Source of the DNA: Ligustrum vulgare
Lineage: Eukaryota > Streptophyta > Magnoliopsida > Lamiales > Oleaceae
Direction of reading: 5' to 3'
Assembly (NCBI GenBank): GCA_963555705.1
Contig: OY743184.1
Coordinates: forward strand, 26,188,639-26,252,638
DNA length: 64,000 bases
Below, piece after piece: positions 58,020 through 64,000 of the stretch. The notes under the pieces are model-generated. The model was not told where the DNA came from. It was given only the letters and a program-made list of their open reading frames with translations, and made no database searches. Position 1 is the stretch's first letter. Every line of letters starts with the position of its first letter. A program made the position numbers and the translations under genes.

Positions 58020-58520
58020 CATGAGAGGTTCCATTATATATAATAATTATGAGAATCTTAATTTAATAAATATGGAAAAGTATATAAATGGTTGATAGAT
58101 TCCATTATATGTAATCATGAAGAGCATAATATTTGTATAAATATGGAAAAGTATATGAATGAATTATATACTCCATTATATATAATCATGAAGAGCATAA
58201 TATTTGTATAAATATGGAAAAGTATATGAATGATTGATAAGACTCCATTATATGTAATCATGAAGAGCATAATATTTGTATAAATATGGAAAAGTATATG
58301 AATGAATTATATACTCCATTATATATAATCATGAAGAGCATAATATTTGTATAAATATGGAAAAGTATATGAATGATTGATAAGACTCCATTATATGTAA
58401 TCATGAAGAGCATAATATTTGTATAAATATGGAAAAGTATATGAATGATTTATATACTCCATTATATATAATCATGAAGAGCATATTATTTGTATAAATA
58501 TGGAAAAGTATATGAATGGT
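58020..58520. repeat. ~71-base tandem array in LTR B
   Basis: Six or seven units of 'atcatgaagagcataatatt' with 'tgtataaatatggaaaagta' and 'tatgaatga'; two alternating variants (tatatactcc and tgataagactcc) give a double period of about 141 bases. Confidence 0.9.
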
Positions 58521-58744
58521 GCTTTACTTTAAGAAAAGGATGTGTTAAAATTAATAGAATTGAATGATTATGTTTACAATATGCCAACTTTATACATCTA
58601 TTTAAACCCATCTCTTTTACACACAACTCTACACATATACACTTATTTCCAATCTCTTGACAAAATCCACAAGTAAGAGAAATTCAAGGTGGTCAAGAAA
58701 GTTTTGGTCCATTTACTACTACACTTCATTTTAATCTTTTAAAA

Positions 58745-59212
58745 GGTAAGTATATCTTATGTTTTTATGAAAAGTAAGTATGTTTTTATGAAAGGTAAAT
58801 ACACCTTATGTTTTTATGAAAAGTAAGTATGTTTTTATGACAAGTAAGTATATCTTATGTTTTTATGAAAAGTAAGTATGTTTTTATGAAAGGTAAATAC
58901 ACCTTATGTTTTTATGAAAAGTAAGTATGTTTTTATGACAAGTAAGTATATCTTATGTTTTTATGAAAAGTAAGTATGTTTTTATGAAAGGTAAATACAC
59001 CTTATGTTTTTATGAAAAGTAAGTATGTTTTTATGACAAGTAAGTATATCTTATGTTTTTATGAAAAGTAAGTATGTTTTTATGAAAAGTAAATACACCT
59101 TATGTTTTTATAAAAAGTAAGTATGTTTTTATGACAAGTAAGTATACCTTATGTTTTTATGAAAAGTAAGTATGTTTTTATGACAAGTAAGTATATCTTA
59201 TGTTTTTATGAA
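58745..59212. repeat. ~99-base tandem array in LTR B
   Basis: About five units built from the phrases 'atgtttttatgaaaagtaag' and 'aggtaaatacaccttatg'. A single or partial version occurs in the element A LTRs (around 45480-45590), so the array is an expansion specific to B. Confidence 0.9.
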
Positions 59213-59728
59213 AATGTTTGGATCATTGCTATGAAATCAATCTCACAAGATTGTTATGGGTTCCATATGATATGTTTATGATTATGCTAAGGGGACCGGA
59301 GTTTAGTAGCGCTACACATAAGAATTCTTGCCATTTAAGTTCGGTAAAATTCTTGTGTCTCCCTATGTTTATGAATATTTCAATCCTATCCTATGTTATG
59401 ATGAAAACGATCCATATGCTTTCAAAAGAAAATTTATGCTTGGTATACTTATTGGGATTTTATAAATCTCACTCCACGATATTTACCATTTTCAGATAAT
59501 TGAAGGTTCGAGGCGGTCAACATGGAATTGGCAAAAGTGGTTAAGATTGATGAGATAATTATGTTGAACTTTATGTAAGAAAATTATGTTCTATTTTTAT
59601 TCACAAATAAAATTATGGGATTCTAATTATTCTTTTGAATAATTTTACATTACTATTTAAGTCTCGATAATATGATATGAGTCACTTTTTGTGGCACTCG
59701 AATGGTCGAGAATTCGAGTCGTCACAGT

Positions 59729-59740
59729 TGGTATCAGAGC
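59729..59740 (+). promoter_or_regulatory. Primer-binding site of element B
   Basis: TGGTATCAGAGC, two bases after the 5' LTR. Confidence 0.93.
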
Positions 59741-61700
59741 AAAGAGTTTTAAAAATGATTCTGTAGATTTTTGAAATTTTATTTCTTTAAAAAAAAAAAA
59801 AAAATCACTATTCATGTGAACAGTAAAACGACGTGCTATTCATGATGAACAGTGAACGAAATCACTATTCATTATAAAAAAAAAGTTGAATTTTCACATG
59901 TCAAGTATGGTTATGATTTTGAAAAGCATGATGAAATTTGATGTGCGAATTTCAAGGACAAAATTCATTTTAAGTAAGGGAGTTTGTAATGTCCTGAAAA
60001 TTTTATGGAATATAATTAGTTAGTGATATGATGTTTATATTGATGTCTTTGATAAATTTCTAGAAGTTCGGGGACTAAAGGAAAAATAAGATTTGACGAT
60101 AAATTTTATTTGGGTTAAGTTATTAATTATTGATGGGAAGATAATTACTATATCGATATTGGATTTGTTTTGAAGACTGTGATTAATTAGGAATTATGAT
60201 TCAAGAAAATGTTGATTTGGATACAACCACATTAAATTATTGTTGATTAAAGGAAAATAAGATTATATGAAATATTTTAACTCATCACTCTACTATGTCA
60301 CTCTCCACGTATTGACTCTTCGAACCAGGTATGTTATATGCTTTGCAAGTCATTTACGATTTTATTAAGACATGTTAAGTATGAAATCTTCATATGTTAT
60401 GAATCTTTATGTGTTACACATAATATACATGTCAAGTATGATATAAATTGATAGAAGACTCAATTTTTTTATTCTTTTCAATGTAGAATCATGAGACAGA
60501 GAGGATATTTATATGAATTTTGGTGCATATTAAGCTTAGTAAGATTGACTCAATTAGAAATTAAGTTGGGTTGTAACTTTTGCCCAAAATATATGGAATA
60601 ATATATTAAACAAACAAAATTGATAATGAATTCGTACAATAATTTATCCCTTTATCACTACCTTTGTGTAAAAACAAGGGAAAAACTGTGGATGGTTATT
60701 AGTACTTCCTCTTCAAGTTTCAATTTTCGGTTCAATAATTTATCCCTTTATCACTACCTTTGCTTAAAAGCAAGGAAAAACTGTGGATGATTATTGGTAC
60801 CACTCTTCAAGTTTCAATTCTGAAAAAAAAAAAAAAAAAAAAATTCAGAAAGAAAAGAAAGAAAGAGAACGGGTGTTGAGCATAATGGGAATAATATGAC
60901 TTAAGAATGATTTTCAAAATAATTGTTGTCCTCGAGTTTAGAAATCATAAACCTTAAATGGACTTTGCATAATTGATTTTAGACATGGCATTAAGTATGA
61001 GAAGTCAATAGAAATGATTAGAAATATGTTCAGATTATCTATCATTTAGATTTAATGAGAAATAGCGAGCCAATTTTATGAATTTTTATGAGATGTTAAG
61101 ATTATAAGTGATATAATTTTAATGAGACTTTTATGAGAAGCATTATGAAGTTAGAGATTTAAAGATTTGGTTATTGGGAATTAAGTAATGGATATTATGT
61201 TGAGTAAGTGAATTATGCCTCTATATTGAAGAGAAATTTATTATGAACTTTGGCCTTGTGATTAAATTTTGGGAATATGATTTATGACTTATAAATATAA
61301 GTATGAGTAATCTTTTGAGCCAATTAAGGTATTGAAGGAAGTGATATTGTGATATTGACGACTATGATTTGAAATTTCTATGTTGAGGAATTATGAATTG
61401 ATTTTCTGGAATATTTTTTTATGATATTGAAGTTTGATGAAATTGTGGTCAATTTTTAGATCGTTGTGATCAAATGTGGAATTATTTATTATTGTGAGTT
61501 ATGAAGTATGCTTACGGTTTGAATAAGTCCAAATTTCAAAGGAAACTCTGCTTAGAATTTTATCGTTTGGAATTAAGAGCATAGTATGGTATGCAATCAC
61601 TAAGAGAATTGAGGTTAGACATGCAAATTCATTTACATCACAAACGAGATTTAGTAGATGATAACAGAGATATTTATTATTTTCTCGTAAGGAGAACACA
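59741..61700. other. Element B 5' non-coding interior
   Basis: No gene. It includes a ~90-base imperfect direct repeat (60635-60820, around 'tatccctttatcactacctt'), an A-homopolymer near 60823-60842, and from 61080 onward a diverged match to 50150-50850 of element A (inverted). Confidence 0.6.
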
Positions 61701-61774
61701 CAAGAGTCACATTGGAAAGAAATACATGAAACACGCAAAATCAAAAGAAAGCAACATGGGAAATTCCTCAAATT

Positions 61775-61989
61775 GAGAGATGTGTTTCCGGAGTAGCCGT
61801 ATCCTACCACCTCTGACCTTTTGAGGAAATAAAGAAACCTTCAAAGAGGTGTGTTTCGAGAGTAAGAATACTCCGTAATCTACCACCTGGAACCTTTGAG
61901 GTACACACAAGATTTAAACATTAAGGAAATCCTAGGAAATTAGAGGGGTGTCTCGAGAGTAAGAATACTCCGTACTCTACCCCCACCTA
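61775..61989 (-). ncRNA. Three tandem stem-loop-like repeats (element B)
   Basis: Inverted counterpart of 49799-50012, with the three units and their spacing retained. Unit 1 in B reads ...gagtattcttactc..., restoring the inner hairpin that is imperfect in A. Confidence 0.5.
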
Positions 61990-61998
61990 TTCTAAGAT

Positions 61999-62652
61999 TC
62001 ATAAAGTTAAGTTTACATTAACCGGACTCCATTTTCGCTTGATTCCCCTTCCTTGCGACCAATCTATCTTAACCCCTGCTGGATCTTGTATTGAGATATA
62101 TGACTGCAGCTTATCCAGTAGTTCATCAATAGTAGGAGCAGAAATAAGGAGCCTTCTGGAAAATGGAGAGATGAATCCCTGTTCCACAGCATAATCAAGA
62201 AAGGTTAACAAGCCATCAAAGAAATTGTTAACATTCAGAAGCCCAATAGGCTTAGTATGGAGATCTAGTTGAGCCCACGAGGTAATGTTAAAGATTTCTT
62301 CTAAGGTACCAAAACCTCCGGGCAGGGCTATAAAGGCATCAGAACCATATAGCATACAAGTTATGCGTTCATGGATGGATAATGTTTGAACTTCATGCCC
62401 TTGTGTTATGCCTGCAACATCTACCAAAGGGACAGGTATGACACCGATTACTTTTGATTTCTCTGCAAGAGCAGATTGGGAAACACAACCCATTAGACCA
62501 CTGCTACCACCCCCATACACAAGAGTGATACCTTTTTCCCCCAGTTTCTTTCCAAGATCTACGGCCGCTTCTAGATAACTGAAGCCTTTCCCCACTTTTG
62601 ATCCACAAAATACACAAATAGTTTTGATCTGTCGAAGTTTTGGTGCTTCCAT
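61999..62652 (-). CDS. LOG-like: LOG-type cytokinin riboside 5'-monophosphate phosphoribohydrolase (element B)
   Basis: 217 residues, intact, intronless. It differs from the element A protein at three positions only: G25 to S, K82 to I and R84 to Q. The active-site signature PGGFGTLEE and the HERITCM block are unchanged. Several synonymous differences accompany these, so the reading frame has been kept while the surrounding element diverged. Position and spacing within the element are the mirror of copy A: antisense to the retroelement, downstream of the virus-like ORF, with a TATA-like box about 75 bases upstream. Same expected reaction: release of free cytokinin base from the riboside monophosphate. 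Confidence 0.9.
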   Translation of the reverse strand: MEAPKLRQIKTICVFCGSKVGKGFSYLEAAVDLGKKLGEKGITLVYGGGSSGLMGCVSQSALAEKSKVIGVIPVPLVDVAGITQGHEVQTLSIHERITCMLYGSDAFIALPGGFGTLEEIFNITSWAQLDLHTKPIGLLNVNNFFDGLLTFLDYAVEQGFISPFSRRLLISAPTIDELLDKLQSYISIQDPAGVKIDWSQGRGIKRKWSPVNVNLTL

Positions 62653-62726
62653 CTTTGATAGTATAGAAGAGAAAACTTACGAAGAAGATGTGATTTTGGG
62701 ATGCCTGAACTATGAAATATGTTTGG

Positions 62727-62736
62727 CTATTTAAAG
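62727..62736 (-). promoter_or_regulatory. TATA-like box of the LOG ORF (element B)
   Basis: Minus strand CTTTAAATAG in the same context as in element A; the poly-T found in A is missing here. Confidence 0.6.
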
Positions 62737-62948
62737 CCGAAAAAATTTACTGTTTTTGATTGATTATGAAAAAGTAAAGATTTACTTTTGTCAAAATCGG
62801 CCAACTTTTGACTGTTTTACCAAAGATATCACCTTTCGGTGATTTATTTCCAGCTTTATCAAAACTCGAGAAAGGAAAATATATTTTATTTCCAAAACGC
62901 GTGAAAGAAAACAGCAAAATATTTTAAATGTGTATCAAGAGATTTACC

Positions 62949-63500
62949 TTATATCATTGTTGAACTGCCAGAAGCCTCATTTTGTAAAACAGACTGGCAA
63001 ACAGGATCTTTTGCTATTATATTTTGGAGACTATAACGATTTTTGTCCTCGTTAAACTGAGCGTATAAGGAGAGAAGTTCACGTTGCACATAACCACTTG
63101 GGTGCGTCTCAAGAGTCAGTCGAATATCATCCAAAGACTCCTTACTCAGTCCACCCTTTATGAATTTGATTTTATCATCCCGATTAGTAGAAGAATATCC
63201 TACTGTTTTGCAACGAGTATCACAGTTCCAACGAGCACATTTGTAGCAACCATTCAGCCTTTTTGCTCTTCGTTTCTTTGCGAAGGTGCTTTTGCCTAAA
63301 CCAGGCATGTGCTTTGGAAATGTCATAGGTAATTCACCAGATAGTCGAACCTTTGCTTCGATCAACCAGCGAACATCTTCTGAAACACCATGAGCCATCA
63401 GCAACCTCAATCTTTCGAGTCTTATTCGATAAATTTTCCTCAGATCATTCATTGGAAGACTGGAATAATACTTGCGAATGTTTGTAAGAATGATATCCAT
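62949..63500 (-). CDS. Basic cysteine-rich protein, carlavirus-type nucleic-acid-binding-protein-like (element B)
   Basis: 183 codons from the ATG at 63500, the start shared with copy A. An in-frame upstream ATG at 63548 would add 16 residues but overlaps the TATA-like box, so I prefer 63500. The basic patch (GKSTFAKKRRAKRLNGCYKC) and the four-Cys cluster are conserved. I count about 13 differences from copy A in 183 residues, most conservative, with no frame damage. The gap to the LOG start is 296 bases (377 in A, the difference being mostly the poly-T). Function unproven; nucleic-acid binding is inferred. Confidence 0.7.
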   Translation of the reverse strand: MDIILTNIRKYYSSLPMNDLRKIYRIRLERLRLLMAHGVSEDVRWLIEAKVRLSGELPMTFPKHMPGLGKSTFAKKRRAKRLNGCYKCARWNCDTRCKTVGYSSTNRDDKIKFIKGGLSKESLDDIRLTLETHPSGYVQRELLSLYAQFNEDKNRYSLQNIIAKDPVCQSVLQNEASGSSTMI

Positions 63501-63534
63501 GTTTTTGATGGATCTAACCTCTTCCCAGCATGAA

Positions 63535-63545
63535 CTATTTAAAAG
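63535..63545 (-). promoter_or_regulatory. TATA-like box before the virus-like ORF (element B)
   Basis: Minus strand CTTTTAAATAG, same spacing to the start codon (about 34 bases) as in element A. Confidence 0.45.
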
Positions 63546-63548
63546 CAT

Positions 63549-64000
63549 TAAGGATCGGAGGGAATCCGCGTGATATTGATTCCAGCAAGAAAGCGCGGAA
63601 TAGAATAATGGAAAAGAGGGAACAAGAGTTTATACGCCGTTTACTTTCTTGATAAAAGGAAGATTTGATGATGACGGGATTTGAGATATGGAATATTTTC
63701 TTGGATTTTGGGTACTGATATTTTGATATAATAATCAAGGTATAGAAATAATACGGGGATACGTGAAAGTGAAATAAGGACTGTATTGAATCAGGATTAA
63801 TAAGTTTGTGCAAGTGAAAGGAATACCTTACGGGAAATGTTATGATATTTGAGTTAAGAATTTTAATTATTTGGGAGATATTTGTTTATTGAATTTTGCA
63901 GAAATTTTGGGTTACAAATATTGGAAAGATAAACTGATGATTATGTTGATATGTGAATAACATGTTTGGGTATATTACATAGAGAATATTCAGGTAATCG
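63549..64000. other. Element B 3' interior (incomplete)
   Basis: Non-coding; homologous in inverted sense to about 47740-48160 of element A. The ORF at 63535-63813 is a shadow. The window ends before the polypurine tract. Confidence 0.6.

Larger units (their letters stand above)
57736..59726 (+). repeat. 5' LTR of element B
   Basis: 1991 bases. The first ~170 bases and the part around 59215-59420 align (inverted) with the element A LTR; the middle is mostly two tandem arrays. Confidence 0.85.
57736..64000 (+). mobile_element. LOG-carrying LTR element B (5' part; runs off the window)
   Basis: The 5' LTR starts TGTAGCGACC at 57736 and ends GTCACA at 59726, followed by a plus-strand primer site. 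Interior order (primer site, spacer, LOG, virus-like ORF) mirrors element A in opposite orientation, again with both ORFs antisense to the element. The last bases of the window match the part of element A just inside its polypurine tract (around 47740-47860), so the 3' LTR should begin about 100 bases beyond position 64000. The LTR is homologous to that of element A but shorter and strongly diverged. Confidence 0.9.

Noticed and set aside
58020..59212. CRISPR-like array
   Set aside because: Units are directly contiguous without unique spacers, and the DNA is plant nuclear; these are LTR tandem repeats.

Overview
This is a eukaryotic (flowering-plant) nuclear window. It is AT-rich, its one ordinary gene has GT-AG introns, and most retroelement ends carry the plant initiator-tRNA-Met primer site TGGTATCAGAGC. 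The species cannot be named from the sequence. Almost everything is mobile DNA, and many insertions can be delimited to the base by target-site duplications (TSDs).

1-22225: after a tandemly triplicated flank (1087-2626), a decayed Ty3/gypsy element (2432-22220, TSD ctatc, minus orientation) holds a gag-pol remnant on the minus strand and a convergent plus-strand extra ORF resembling the 'putative gypsy type transposon' domain (Transposase_28). Its left LTR is split by a solo LTR (2764-3308, TSD taaca). Its gag is split by a second Ty3/gypsy element (10618-21342, TSD tgttg), which itself contains an internally deleted Ty1/copia element (11872-14012, TSD tgaat) and a 2.4 kb solo LTR-like element (16055-18456, TSD aggca).

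22226-34580: the only conventional host gene, a six-exon hnRNP A/B-like protein (22700-27232) with two RRMs and a glycine-rich tail; its 2.8 kb fifth intron holds a Helitron. Then come microsatellites, two minisatellite-like arrays, and a broken hAT-type transposase (ZMYM1-like).

34581-41076: a Helitron-like segment with a nested 4.1 kb non-autonomous CACTA element (35754-39891, TSD aat).

41077-57735: a broken endogenous pararetrovirus (starting at its tRNA-Met site) is split by a small non-autonomous LTR element (43055-55276, TSD ctatg), which in turn is split by a 10 kb LTR element (44300-54305, TSD cctgc) with nearly identical 3.3 kb LTRs. The viral protease region is ended by a CACTA fragment at 56869.

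The most unusual content is the cassette inside the 10 kb element, found again in a second, inverted, more diverged element (57736 to beyond the window). Neither has recognisable gag-pol. Both carry, antisense to the retroelement, two intact intronless ORFs: a 183-aa basic cysteine-rich protein resembling the nucleic-acid-binding proteins of carlavirus-like plant RNA viruses, and a 217-aa LONELY GUY (LOG)-type cytokinin-activating enzyme. Each ORF has its own TATA-like box, and the LOG ORF is followed by three tandem stem-loop-like repeats. The two LOG proteins differ at 3 of 217 positions while the LTRs are strongly diverged, so the cassette looks preserved or exchanged. I infer a family of non-autonomous LTR elements transporting a virus-like regulator plus a hormone-activating enzyme.
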